64,000 nt of DNA from Tumebacillus avium. GTDB taxonomy: Bacteria > Bacillota > Bacilli > Tumebacillales > Tumebacillaceae. The stretch lies in NCBI RefSeq assembly GCF_002162355.1, contig NZ_CP021434.1:5185769-5249768 (forward strand), written 5' to 3'. A program made the translations under genes and the position numbers. Of this stretch, positions 56,258 to 64,000 are shown in pieces; the first letter of the stretch is position 1, and the number at the start of each line of letters is the position of its first letter. Under the pieces are notes generated by a model. That model worked only from the letters and a program-made list of their open reading frames with translations, did no database searches and was not told where the DNA came from.

Positions 56258-57499
56258 ATGAATTTTGTGCAAGGGATTCTGGGCCGCTATGACACAGCGA
56301 TCTGGATCCGAGTGATTGGCACGATTTTAACAACGTTCGGCAGTTTTATGATCCGTCCTTTTCTCGCTTTATATCTATTCGATAAACTCGAAGGCAATCT
56401 GGTCCTCACCGCTGTCATCGTTGGCCTTCAGCCATTGACCGGTTTGATCGCCGGCGTTTACTCGGGCAACCTTGCCGACCGCTACGGACGCAAGCCGATG
56501 ATGGTCGCGGCGCTGGTGATTCAGGCCGGGACGATGATCGGTTACATTTTTGCAGATTCGGTGCTGACATTTGCGCTGCTCACGATCATCAACGGCCTTG
56601 GGCAGTCGATGTTCTGGCCGGCAGCGTCGGCGCAGATCACCGACCTGGTGCCGGAAGAGAAGCGCGCCGAAGTGTTCGCCTTGATGCACACCGCGCTGAA
56701 CGTCGGCGCGGCAGCCGGTCCGCTGATCGGCGTGATGATCTACAAGGTAAACCCGGCGATCGCCTTTGGCATCTGCGCGCTGGCAGAGATCATCTATTTG
56801 ATGCTCTTGATCTGGAAAGTGCCGGAGACGCTGCCCAAAGAGCTGCGCACGAGAAACGCCAAAGGAGCTTCCGGCGAGCCCGGTGCCCAGCCGGAGTTTA
56901 AAATTCGCAAGCATATGATCCTGATCTGGCTGACCTTGGCGATGGTACCCTGCGCGATGCTGTACTCGCAGGTGGAGATCATTTTGCCGCAGCATATGAA
57001 GACGAATTTTGATGATTATTTGGATACATTCGCACTCCTGCTGGCGATCAACGGCACGATGGTCGTCTGCACGCAGATCTTGATCGCGAAGTTTGCGGAC
57101 CGCTTCCCGGTGCGCAACGTCATCTTTATCGCATTTCTGTTCCTCGCCTGCACCGCGTTTGGCTACGGCTGGGCGAAGACGTTCTGGGTGCTGGTGATCG
57201 CGGAGATCTCGTTTACGATCGGCGAGATGCTCAACGGGCCGCAGATTCAAAAAGCAATCTCGATCATGTCGCCGCCGGAGCTGCGCGGACGCTATTTCGC
57301 CATCTTTGGCGCTCACTACGGCGTGACCGGGACGCTCGCTCCCACGATCGGCGCCTTGACCTTTGCCAAGTATGGCGGGGAAGCATGGTTCTCGATCATC
57401 GGCGTGCTGCTGATCATCGCCGCTTTTGCCCACTATCAACTGCTCGGACGCACGCTTGGCAAACCGAAACAACAGGAAGCTGCACAAGCTGCCGTCTAA
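56258..57499 (+). CDS. MFS transporter, second of a tandem pair
   Basis: The 413-residue protein is a close paralogue of the preceding one. It shows RYDTAIWIRVIGTILTTFG, motif A in GNLADRYGRKPMMVAA, and VPEEKRAEVFALMHTALNVG. ATG 56258 is set by GGGGGTGAGG just upstream; the frame is open from 56249. Seventy-two bp separate the two genes, so co-transcription is likely. The pair probably arose by duplication and may differ in substrate. Confidence 0.85.
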   Translation: MNFVQGILGRYDTAIWIRVIGTILTTFGSFMIRPFLALYLFDKLEGNLVLTAVIVGLQPLTGLIAGVYSGNLADRYGRKPMMVAALVIQAGTMIGYIFADSVLTFALLTIINGLGQSMFWPAASAQITDLVPEEKRAEVFALMHTALNVGAAAGPLIGVMIYKVNPAIAFGICALAEIIYLMLLIWKVPETLPKELRTRNAKGASGEPGAQPEFKIRKHMILIWLTLAMVPCAMLYSQVEIILPQHMKTNFDDYLDTFALLLAINGTMVVCTQILIAKFADRFPVRNVIFIAFLFLACTAFGYGWAKTFWVLVIAEISFTIGEMLNGPQIQKAISIMSPPELRGRYFAIFGAHYGVTGTLAPTIGALTFAKYGGEAWFSIIGVLLIIAAFAHYQLLGRTLGKPKQQEAAQAAV

Positions 57500-57501
57500 A
57501 A

Positions 57502-57538
57502 CAAAAAGTTGAGTCCATCAGGACTCAACTTTTTTATA
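57502..57538. terminator. Bidirectional terminator
   Basis: AAAGTTGAGTCC pairs with GGACTCAACTTT around a 4-base loop, followed by TTTT; serves the MFS pair and the TVP38 gene. Confidence 0.88.
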
Positions 57539-58135
57539 TATCAGGTAGACGGCACCGAGGAAAATCGCATAAAACAGCACCACCAGCGCCAGGTTGCGCC
57601 AGGAGGTCATCGCCTGGTCGCCCATCGTGACAAAGACGATCATCGTCGGCAGTTTGCCAATTGCGGTCGCCGCCAGATAGACCCGCAGCGGCACGCGTGC
57701 GATCGCCGAGTAGACGTTCACCGCAAGGGCCGGAATGATCGGGATCAGCCGGGCAAACAGGATCGCCATAAACGCGTTGCGCTCAAACAGTTCGGTAAAA
57801 CGCCCGATCTTCTCATACCGCTGTAAAAATCGGCCGGCCTGCTCGGCAAACACATAGCGGGCAAACAAAAACATCAGCAAGGCTGCTGTCGTCGACGCTC
57901 CCCAGGTCAGCAGCGCGCCAAAAACGGTGCCGTACATCGCGCCGATCAGCGCCCCGACCAACCCATACGGGACGACGGGCACCAGCGCAAACAGCACCGC
58001 GAACAGAAATACGGCGAGGGGAGCATCTTTCGCCCCCATAAAAAACTTGGACAGATAAGGCTGGTAGACAACGATCAGCACGACAAGCAGCACAACCACG
58101 ATCAGAACGGCAATTTTCTTCGCTTTTGCCTTCAT
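57518..58135 (-). CDS. TVP38/TMEM64-family membrane protein
   Basis: The 205-residue protein has about five helices. The SNARE-assoc (DedA-like) core reads VPVVPYGLVGALIGAMYGTV, then FLQRYEKIGRFTELFERNAF and LIPIIPALAVNVYSAIARV. Related proteins act in lipid scrambling or flipping and membrane homeostasis. It lies 14 bp after the SDR gene. Confidence 0.87.
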   Translation of the reverse strand: MKAKAKKIAVLIVVVLLVVLIVVYQPYLSKFFMGAKDAPLAVFLFAVLFALVPVVPYGLVGALIGAMYGTVFGALLTWGASTTAALLMFLFARYVFAEQAGRFLQRYEKIGRFTELFERNAFMAILFARLIPIIPALAVNVYSAIARVPLRVYLAATAIGKLPTMIVFVTMGDQAMTSWRNLALVVLFYAIFLGAVYLIYKKVES

Positions 58136-58149
58136 ATTTGTCTCTGCTG

Positions 58150-58938
58150 CTATAACGCCCGCACCATGCCGCCGTCAATCAGCAGCGAGGAGCCGGTGAC
58201 ATAGGTGTTCGCCTGTGAGCCAAGGAACACGACAACTTTGGCGAACTCTTCCGGCGTGCCGTAGCGGCCCAGCGGAATGTGCTGCTCGTGCAGGCTGCGC
58301 ATCTGTTCCACAGTCGTGCCGTTTACCTGTGCGCGCGCCGCGTCCAGTTCACGCACGCGGTCGGTGTCGATCCGGCCCGGCGCAACCGTATTGATCAAAA
58401 TGTTGTCCGGTGCCAGCTCCACGGCCAGCGTTTTGGCCAAGCCTTGAATGCCGGCCCGGAAGGTGTTGGACAAGATCAAACCTTCGATCGGCTGCTTGAT
58501 CGAGGTCGACGTAATATTTAAGATGCGTCCGCCGCCGCGATATCGCAGGTGCGGCAGAGCAGCGCGAATCAGCCGCACCACATTGAGCAGGTTCGACTGA
58601 AACGCGCGCTCCCAGACATCATCTTCGAAATCATCAAATGTCCCGCCGGGCGGTCCACCCGCATTGGTGACCAGAACATCCAGCCCGCCAAATCGTTCGA
58701 TCGTGCGTTCCATCAAACTGTCGATGTCAGCCCGCTTGGAAACGTCAGCGACACAAGTTTCCACTTCGCCGCCCGTTGCCTCACGAATCTCTTCGGCAGC
58801 TTGCTGCAGCGACGCTGCGGAACGGGCCGCGATCATCACGAGTGCGCCTTCGCGGGCATATTCGGTCGCCACCGCTTTGCCCAAGCCTTTGCTCGCCGCC
58901 ATGACGAGGACGACTTTCTTTTGGAGCCCTAGATCCAT
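58150..58938 (-). CDS. Short-chain dehydrogenase-like protein, atypical active site
   Basis: The 262-residue protein has the SDR cofactor motif AASKGLGKAV (residues about 13-22), TNAGGPPGG, and ILNITSTS with the usual serine. Where most SDRs have Y-x3-K it reads SNTFRAG, so both catalytic Tyr and Lys appear changed (to Ser and Arg). That group is known among SDRs and its activity may differ. ATG 58938 has AAAGGAGG nine bases upstream. It is upstream of the TVP38 gene on the same strand. Confidence 0.82.
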   Translation of the reverse strand: MDLGLQKKVVLVMAASKGLGKAVATEYAREGALVMIAARSAASLQQAAEEIREATGGEVETCVADVSKRADIDSLMERTIERFGGLDVLVTNAGGPPGGTFDDFEDDVWERAFQSNLLNVVRLIRAALPHLRYRGGGRILNITSTSIKQPIEGLILSNTFRAGIQGLAKTLAVELAPDNILINTVAPGRIDTDRVRELDAARAQVNGTTVEQMRSLHEQHIPLGRYGTPEEFAKVVVFLGSQANTYVTGSSLLIDGGMVRAL

Positions 58939-59041
58939 CGGAACAATCCTCCTTTTTCCTCTACACCTCCCATCATTCCACAATTCGCTGTTTTTTTCCT
59001 GTCGAACGCTGAAAGATTATTGCCGAGGAAATAATTCCTTG

Positions 59042-60046
59042 TCACTTTGACTCGCTGACTTCGATACTGCCGCGATGCGTCTCCACTTCCACCAGATGTT
59101 CGCCGTCGCCTTTTTTGACCATGATGTTTTGCACATAGCCATGGGACTGCACCGGAATTGCATTGCCGTGCACTTTTCCGGCCGAAGTGTGCATTTGGAA
59201 CATCGCATTCGTATCCTGCGGCACATTCAACTCGATGCTGCCGTTATGGGAGCTGACTTTCCATGGCCCTTGCACCCCAACTTCCGTTTGTACGCGAACG
59301 GAACCGTTGTGCGTGTGCAACGTGACATTTTTGCCGCATTCACGGACGACAATTTTGCCGTTGTGCGTTTCAGCTTTGAGGTCGCCGGCCACTTTGTCGA
59401 CCCGGACCGAGCCATTGCGCGTGAGCAGGCGCAAGGCGCCGTCGATGTTTTTCGTCTCCACGCTGCCATGGCGGGTGTCCAGTTCGACATCGCCGGTGAC
59501 GGTGTCAAGGGTGATGCTGCCGTGATGGGTCTCTGCCCGGACAACTTTTGCTGCGATGTGTTGCAGCTCGATCGAGCCGTTATGGGAAAGTACGTTGACA
59601 TCTCCGTGAACACGGGTGATGTCGACCGACCCGTTGTGCGAGTGCGCGTAGACTTTGCCGGCAAAATCGCGGACTTCGATCGAGCCGTTGTGACTTTCCA
59701 GACTTGCTTGCGTCAACGCTTTGGGTACGATCAGTTCGACGCTGACTTTGATCGAAGAGCCGGAGTAAAAACGGGTGAACTCGCGCTGTTCAAAAACGAT
59801 GCAGCCGCCGTTCTGTTCCAGTTCCCAGAAGCGGTCCGCATCGGAGATGTCGCGGATCTCTTCGGCCAGCTCGCCTTTGACGACGACATGCACGATCGCC
59901 TGCACGTGGTCTTGCTCCGCCTGTTTGACGACGATGCGGCCGTTATGTACTTGCACCTTTACGTGGTCGACGATGCCGTCCGGGGTGAACGTTACCTCTT
60001 TGGTGCCTTCAAATTTTGCTCGGGAGCCAAGTAAAAAATTGAGCAT
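59042..60046 (-). CDS. DUF4097-family beta-repeat protein
   Basis: The 334-residue protein has no signal peptide or membrane helix. From about residue 135 it is a series of roughly 16-residue beta turns with recurring HNGSI or HGSI (for example ESHNGSIEVRD, AETHHGSITLDT). This is a right-handed beta-helix pattern typical of DUF4097/DUF4098. The function is unknown; related genes often sit with membrane or envelope-stress regulators. An AGGAGGAAT site precedes the ATG. Confidence 0.82.
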   Translation of the reverse strand: MLNFLLGSRAKFEGTKEVTFTPDGIVDHVKVQVHNGRIVVKQAEQDHVQAIVHVVVKGELAEEIRDISDADRFWELEQNGGCIVFEQREFTRFYSGSSIKVSVELIVPKALTQASLESHNGSIEVRDFAGKVYAHSHNGSVDITRVHGDVNVLSHNGSIELQHIAAKVVRAETHHGSITLDTVTGDVELDTRHGSVETKNIDGALRLLTRNGSVRVDKVAGDLKAETHNGKIVVRECGKNVTLHTHNGSVRVQTEVGVQGPWKVSSHNGSIELNVPQDTNAMFQMHTSAGKVHGNAIPVQSHGYVQNIMVKKGDGEHLVEVETHRGSIEVSESK

Positions 60047-60105
60047 TGAATATTCCTCCTCGTTTGTCCTTTATTGACTTCATCGTACCATGAGCAGAAA
60101 ACAAA

Positions 60106-60135
60106 AAGACTCGGTCTTGAGACCGAGTCTTCGTC
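60106..60135 (-). terminator. Terminator of the metNIQ operon
   Basis: AGACTCGGTCT pairs with AGACCGAGTCT around a 2-base loop; TTTTTG follows on the minus strand. Confidence 0.85.
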
Positions 60136-60156
60136 CAACCGGAGGCGTTTTGTCGC

Positions 60157-60984
60157 TTAGAATGCCGGTACGACTGCGCCTTTGTATTTGTCGTTGATGA
60201 ACGTCTTTACATCTTCGGAGTTCAGTGCCTTCGCCAGTTTTTGCAGCGCTGCGTTGTCTTTGTCTGCTGTGCGGACTGCGAGGACGTTTACGTACGGAGA
60301 GTCTTTGTCTTCAATGAACAGCGCGTCTTGGGTCGGCACGAGGTTGGCTTCCAGCGCATAGTTGGTGTTGATCACTGCGAGGTCTACTTCCGGCAGTACG
60401 CGCGGGAGCATCGCCGCTTCGAGTTCGTTGAACTTGAATTTCTTGTTGTTTTCAACGATGTCTTTGATGGTGCCGGAGATGCCAACGCCTTCCTTGAGCT
60501 TGATCAGGCCGTTTTTCTCAAGCAGCGCCAGCGAGCGTCCAACTTGGGTCACATCGTTCGGGACGGCGATGGTTGCGCCGTTCGGCAGGTCTGCCGTTTT
60601 TTTGTATTTTTGCGAGTATGCGCCCATTGGCTCGATATGCACGCCAGCGATGTGCGTCAGGTCGAGGTTGCGCTCTTGAGCGAACTCTTCGAGGTACGGG
60701 ATGTGCTGGAAGAAGTTCGCGTCGAGCTGTTTGTCACCAAGTTGCACGTTCGGCTGGATGTAGTCGTTGAAAGGAACGATTTCGAGGTGTACGCCTTCTT
60801 TTTCCAGCTGCGGTGCGATGTGCTTGAGGATCTCTTCGTGCGGAACCGGAGTTGCGCCTACTTTCAAAGTTACGACGCCGCCGTCGCCTGTTGCAGCGTT
60901 GTCTTTCGGAGCGGAATCGGTGCCGCATGCCGCGAGGGAAGCGGAGAGCAAGAGGGTCATTGCGCCAAGGAGCAGTTTTTTCAT
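60157..60984 (-). CDS. metQ: Methionine ABC transporter binding lipoprotein
   Basis: The 275-residue protein has a lipoprotein signal (SLAAC, cysteine at about 20) and a NlpA/MetQ fold: PVPHEEILKHIAPQLE, then EIVPFNDYIQPNVQL and DANFFQHIPYLEEF. It binds L- or D-methionine outside the membrane for MetNI. ATG 60984 has AAGGATGA upstream. Last gene of the riboswitch-controlled operon. Confidence 0.94.
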   Translation of the reverse strand: MKKLLLGAMTLLLSASLAACGTDSAPKDNAATGDGGVVTLKVGATPVPHEEILKHIAPQLEKEGVHLEIVPFNDYIQPNVQLGDKQLDANFFQHIPYLEEFAQERNLDLTHIAGVHIEPMGAYSQKYKKTADLPNGATIAVPNDVTQVGRSLALLEKNGLIKLKEGVGISGTIKDIVENNKKFKFNELEAAMLPRVLPEVDLAVINTNYALEANLVPTQDALFIEDKDSPYVNVLAVRTADKDNAALQKLAKALNSEDVKTFINDKYKGAVVPAF

Positions 60985-61012
60985 GAGAGAATCATCCTTT
61001 TCTTTCGTTGAT

Positions 61013-61693
61013 TTATTTTCTGCTGAAGTGCGAGACGAGTCTGTCGCCGAGCACCTGGAAGACTTGCACAAGCAGGATCATGATCACCGTGGCAACAAGC
61101 GTCACGTCCATCTGGAAGCGCTGGTAGCCGTAACGAAGCGCCAAGTCACCGAGACCGCCGCCGCCGATCGCGCCGGACATCGCCGAGTAGCCAACAAGGG
61201 CGACCAGTGTGATGGTCAGGCCGGCGAGAATGCCCGGGCGCGCTTCCGGCAGCAGAACGCGGGTGATGATCTGCCAGGTGGATGCGCCCATCGACTGCGC
61301 CATTTCGATCACGCCGCGGTCCACTTCGCGCAGCGAGGTTTCGACCAGACGGGCGAAAAACGGCGCGGTGCCGATCACCAGCGGCGGGATCGCGGCGGTG
61401 ACGCCAAGCGATGTGCCGACGATAAACTTCGTAAACGGAATGATCAGGATCAGCAAGATGATGAACGGGATCGAACGAAACACGTTGATCACCAAGGACA
61501 GCACTTGGTAGGCGAAGCGGTTTTGCATCAGTTGGCCCGGAGCGGTCAGGAAGACCAGCACGCCAAGCGGCAAACCGATCAATGCGGTGAACAACGTGGC
61601 GATGCCGACCATGTACAGCGTTTCATTAAACGTTTTCCAGATCTCCGGCCAGAGCACGTTGGGAAACAGTTCAAGCAAGAGGTTTTCCATCAT
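61013..61693 (-). CDS. metI: Methionine ABC transporter permease
   Basis: The 226-residue permease has five helices and the typical GLPLGVLVFLTAPGQL and AMSGAIGGGGLGDLALRYGY motifs. It pairs with MetN. Its start overlaps the metN stop by 4 bp, so translation is coupled. Confidence 0.94.
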   Translation of the reverse strand: MMENLLLELFPNVLWPEIWKTFNETLYMVGIATLFTALIGLPLGVLVFLTAPGQLMQNRFAYQVLSLVINVFRSIPFIILLILIIPFTKFIVGTSLGVTAAIPPLVIGTAPFFARLVETSLREVDRGVIEMAQSMGASTWQIITRVLLPEARPGILAGLTITLVALVGYSAMSGAIGGGGLGDLALRYGYQRFQMDVTLVATVIMILLVQVFQVLGDRLVSHFSRK

Positions 61694-62721
61694 TGCATCA
61701 CCTCCACATCAAGTCCGCGGTTCTGCAAGGTCGTCACGGCGCGGTCGAGGTCCGATTTGTCGCCAGTCAGTTCGAGCACCAGCCGGCCGTACGGAGTGTC
61801 TTTCATCCGCGAGATCGTGCCGTGCAGGATGTTGAACTGCACGGAGGACTGCTGTAGAACTTCAAACATGATCGGCTGGAAGGTCACATTACCGAGGAAC
61901 GAAACTTGGACGATGCGGTGCAGTTCACGCTGGGCTGCCGATGCGTTGAAGTGCTGGCTGAGCAGTTCTTGCGGAAGTTCGAAGTCGCTGACTTGCTCGA
62001 CAAATTCTTTGGTGATCGGCTGCTGCGGGCGGAGGAAGACTTCGGCCACCGGGCCGTCCTCAACGATTTCACCGCCGTCGATCACGGCGACACGGTCGCA
62101 GATCTCTTGAATGACCCCCATCTCATGGGTGATCAGGACGATGGTGATGCCGATCTTTTTGTTGATGTCGGCGAGCAGGCGCAAGATCGAATGGGTCGTC
62201 ATCGGGTCGAGTGCTGACGTCGCTTCGTCACAGAGCAGCACTTTCGGGTCGTTGGCCAAGGCGCGGGCGATGCCGACGCGCTGCTTTTGGCCGCCGGAGA
62301 GCTGCGCGGGATATTTTTTCGCATGTTCGGTCAATCCGACCAAGCTGAGCAGTTCATTTACTTTGCGGTCGATTTCTGCTTGCGGCTTTTTGGCGAGCCG
62401 GAGCGGGAACGCGACATTTTCGTAGATGGTGGTTGATGCCAGCAGGTTAAAATGCTGAAAGATCATGCCGATGCTCTGGCGCGCTTTTTGCAAATCGCGG
62501 GCGCCGAGGCGGGTCAAGTCGACGCCGTCGATCTCTACGGTGCCTTCGGTCGGCCGTTCCAGCAGGTTGATGCAGCGGATCAGCGTTGATTTGCCTGCGC
62601 CGCTGTGGCCGATGATGCCGAAAATCTCACCTTTCGCGATCGTCAGGTCGATTCGCTTGAGCGCGGTTACCGCTCTTTTTTTCATGTAATAGTCTTTGCG
62701 AAGGTTTTGCAGTTTGATCAA
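61690..62721 (-). CDS. metN: Methionine ABC transporter ATPase
   Basis: The 343-residue ATPase has Walker A (GHSGAGKSTLIR), the signature LSGGQKQRVGIARAL, Walker B (VLLCDEATSALD), and a C-terminal NIL domain (about 265-340) that senses methionine. It powers uptake through MetI. It is first in the operon after a SAM riboswitch. Confidence 0.96.
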   Translation of the reverse strand: MIKLQNLRKDYYMKKRAVTALKRIDLTIAKGEIFGIIGHSGAGKSTLIRCINLLERPTEGTVEIDGVDLTRLGARDLQKARQSIGMIFQHFNLLASTTIYENVAFPLRLAKKPQAEIDRKVNELLSLVGLTEHAKKYPAQLSGGQKQRVGIARALANDPKVLLCDEATSALDPMTTHSILRLLADINKKIGITIVLITHEMGVIQEICDRVAVIDGGEIVEDGPVAEVFLRPQQPITKEFVEQVSDFELPQELLSQHFNASAAQRELHRIVQVSFLGNVTFQPIMFEVLQQSSVQFNILHGTISRMKDTPYGRLVLELTGDKSDLDRAVTTLQNRGLDVEVMQ

Positions 62722-62776
62722 GGGCGTCTCCCCTCCTTCTGCTGATTATCTTTTGTAACTCGTTTGTTTTTGAGCA

Positions 62777-62947
62777 ATAAAAAATGCCCTTCCGCAAACG
62801 AAGGACACAAGGCGATCAACTCTTGCGTCTCTCATCTGCCGAAACTTACGCTTCGCAGGAATTGGCACCATTTCAGCTCGTTGCCACACGAACTGACGGT
62901 TGCCGGGTTTCACAGGGCCAGACCCTCCACCTCTCTTGATGAAAGCA
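62777..62947 (-). ncRNA. SAM-I (S-box) riboswitch upstream of metN
   Basis: Read on the minus strand, ATCAAGAGAGGTGGAGGG, CTGGCCC and GAAACCCGGCAACC match the S-box core. P1 pairs TTTCATC with GATGAGA. The element ends in a hairpin (CCTTC/GAAGG, 62788-62804) with a T run at 62777-62784, the terminator formed when SAM is bound. High SAM would stop metNIQ expression. Confidence 0.95.
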
Positions 62948-63181
62948 CGAAAAGTATTCAGTTTTCAGATCGGAATTGTTGGAGATGTGATTGACTACGA
63001 ATTGGAGTATAGCATTTTGTTCGTTTTTGCGTCAATACCCAATTTTTTAAGAATTTTAGTCGGACTGGAAGAATCGTAGAAACGTCTCCAATCTTTACGC
63101 GGTGTAGGGGGAGGTAAGATCGGTGACAATAGGTTCGCGGGTAAAACTCCGCTAAATTGACTTGCTGAGGAGGCTGACATC

Positions 63182-64000
63182 TTGAAAAAGTTTTCTGCAC
63201 TCGCAGGCGCACTTTTGCTGTCGTCATCCCTGCTCGCTGGTTGTACGCCGAATGCGGCGCAAGACAACAATGCGAACAACCGCACCGGCACCTATAATAC
63301 GGACCGCGCAGGGCGTATTATGGACAATAACAACGGCGTAGGCGTACGCAACACGCGTGTGGATCAGGATCGTCTCGGCGTTCGTGACAACATTGGCCCG
63401 GACCGTCGTCCAAACGTGCTGACCAATGATGCCCCGGACCGTGACCGCCTGGGTGTGCGCGACCGAATCGGTCCTGACACTGCCAACTATCGCAACATGC
63501 GTGCGGACCGCTCGCTGGAAGCCCGCGTGGAAGCGATCCCGGGCATCCGTGATGCGAAAGTGCTGGTCAACGGCAACACCGCGTATGTCGGCATCAACCA
63601 AGGCACCAACCTTGGCGGCGGCAACCGCGCCGGCATCCGCAGCGATGTGCCTCCGACTGCCGGCCATCAAGCGAACACCACCAATCGTGCAGGCAACGTC
63701 TCGCAATACGGCGGCACGATGAGCGACCGCGACTACGGCACTTCCGGCCTGACGCCGACGTCCCCGCTGACTCCGCAAACCGGCACCTACGGCACACGCG
63801 ATAACCGCGGCGGCCTGTTTGGCACCGGGATCGGTACGGGCATGGGCACGTACGGCACTGGCCGCGGTTACGGCACTGGCACCTATGGCACAGGCACTGG
63901 CACCGGGATGGGCACCTACAGCAACGGCAATTATGGCAATGGCGGCGTGACCGGTACGGACGGCACTCGCGGTACAACCCGCAACGGCGCCGGCTTGTTC
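63182..64000 (+). CDS. YhcN/YlaJ-like sporulation lipoprotein (3' end missing)
   Basis: The frame runs from TTG 63182 (AGGAGG upstream) to the window edge, 273 codons so far. It has a lipoprotein signal (SSLLAGC, cysteine near 20) and a YhcN-like core: DRSLEARVEAIPGIRDAKVL, then VNGNTAYVGIN. Two RLGVRDxIGPD repeats precede the core, and a long Gly/Thr/Tyr-rich low-complexity tail with GTYGTG units follows. YhcN/YlaJ proteins are spore-associated lipoproteins; exact role unclear. Its C-terminus lies outside the window. Confidence 0.85.
   Translation, partial: MKKFSALAGALLLSSSLLAGCTPNAAQDNNANNRTGTYNTDRAGRIMDNNNGVGVRNTRVDQDRLGVRDNIGPDRRPNVLTNDAPDRDRLGVRDRIGPDTANYRNMRADRSLEARVEAIPGIRDAKVLVNGNTAYVGINQGTNLGGGNRAGIRSDVPPTAGHQANTTNRAGNVSQYGGTMSDRDYGTSGLTPTSPLTPQTGTYGTRDNRGGLFGTGIGTGMGTYGTGRGYGTGTYGTGTGTGMGTYSNGNYGNGGVTGTDGTRGTTRNGAGLF

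Overview
This window reads as chromosomal DNA of an endospore-forming, low-GC-lineage Gram-positive (Firmicutes, Bacilli). The gene order ruvC-ruvA-ruvB, queA-tgt-yajC, yrzE, a DUF421 gene, spoVB, comN, secD-secF, recJ, apt, relA, dtd follows Bacillus subtilis. SpoVB, SafA-like, CotS-like, SpoIID-like and YhcN-like genes confirm sporulation. The DNA right of about 17 kb is visibly GC-rich, so an Alicyclobacillaceae-type genome such as Tumebacillus is plausible; that is inference.

Region 1 (1-17.0 kb) is an AT-richer accessory island. It holds three XRE-type helix-turn-helix/TPR regulators (one intact leftward, one intact rightward, one rightward with a frameshift) and a fourth, truncated copy. 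Each rightward regulator is followed within 7-11 bp by an uncalled 43-codon gene for a secreted peptide (3903-4034 and 15734-15865). The two peptides share a C-terminal D-x-x-P-x-P-H-[AS]-I block. This looks like a duplicated RRNPP-type receptor/propeptide quorum-sensing module with a divergent partner regulator and a conserved dyad operator between them. Next to it lie secreted proteins and lipoproteins (4.2-6.5 kb). Further on are a complete IS66 element with an 8-bp target duplication inside a broken gene, a decayed transposition ATPase, small phage-like genes, a thrice-repeated structured intergenic element, a HEPN-like protein and an orphan Phr-like peptide. A selenocysteine tRNA gene (17045-17141) sits exactly at the island/core boundary.

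Region 2 (17.2-26.7 kb) is metabolic and transport: a cupin, an EamA exporter divergent from a MocR-type regulator, a Bcr/CflA-type MFS pump, a GNAT enzyme, a chemoreceptor, phnD-phnE without phnC, and a DUF2203 protein.

Region 3 (26.7-51.4 kb) is the conserved block: stringent response and purine salvage (dtd, relA, apt), recJ, protein export (secDF, yajC), comN, spoVB, queuosine synthesis (queA, tgt) and Holliday-junction processing (ruvABC). Interspersed are c-di-GMP genes (a tandem-GGDEF membrane protein and an HD-GYP protein), a SPOR-SpoIID protein, and sigI-rsgI with a candidate self-promoter.

Region 4 (51.7-64.0 kb) holds a CotS-like kinase, a SafA-like LysM protein, a Crp/Fnr regulator divergent from two tandem MFS paralogues, a TVP38 protein, an atypical SDR, a DUF4097 protein, metN-metI-metQ under a SAM riboswitch, and a YhcN-like lipoprotein cut by the right edge.
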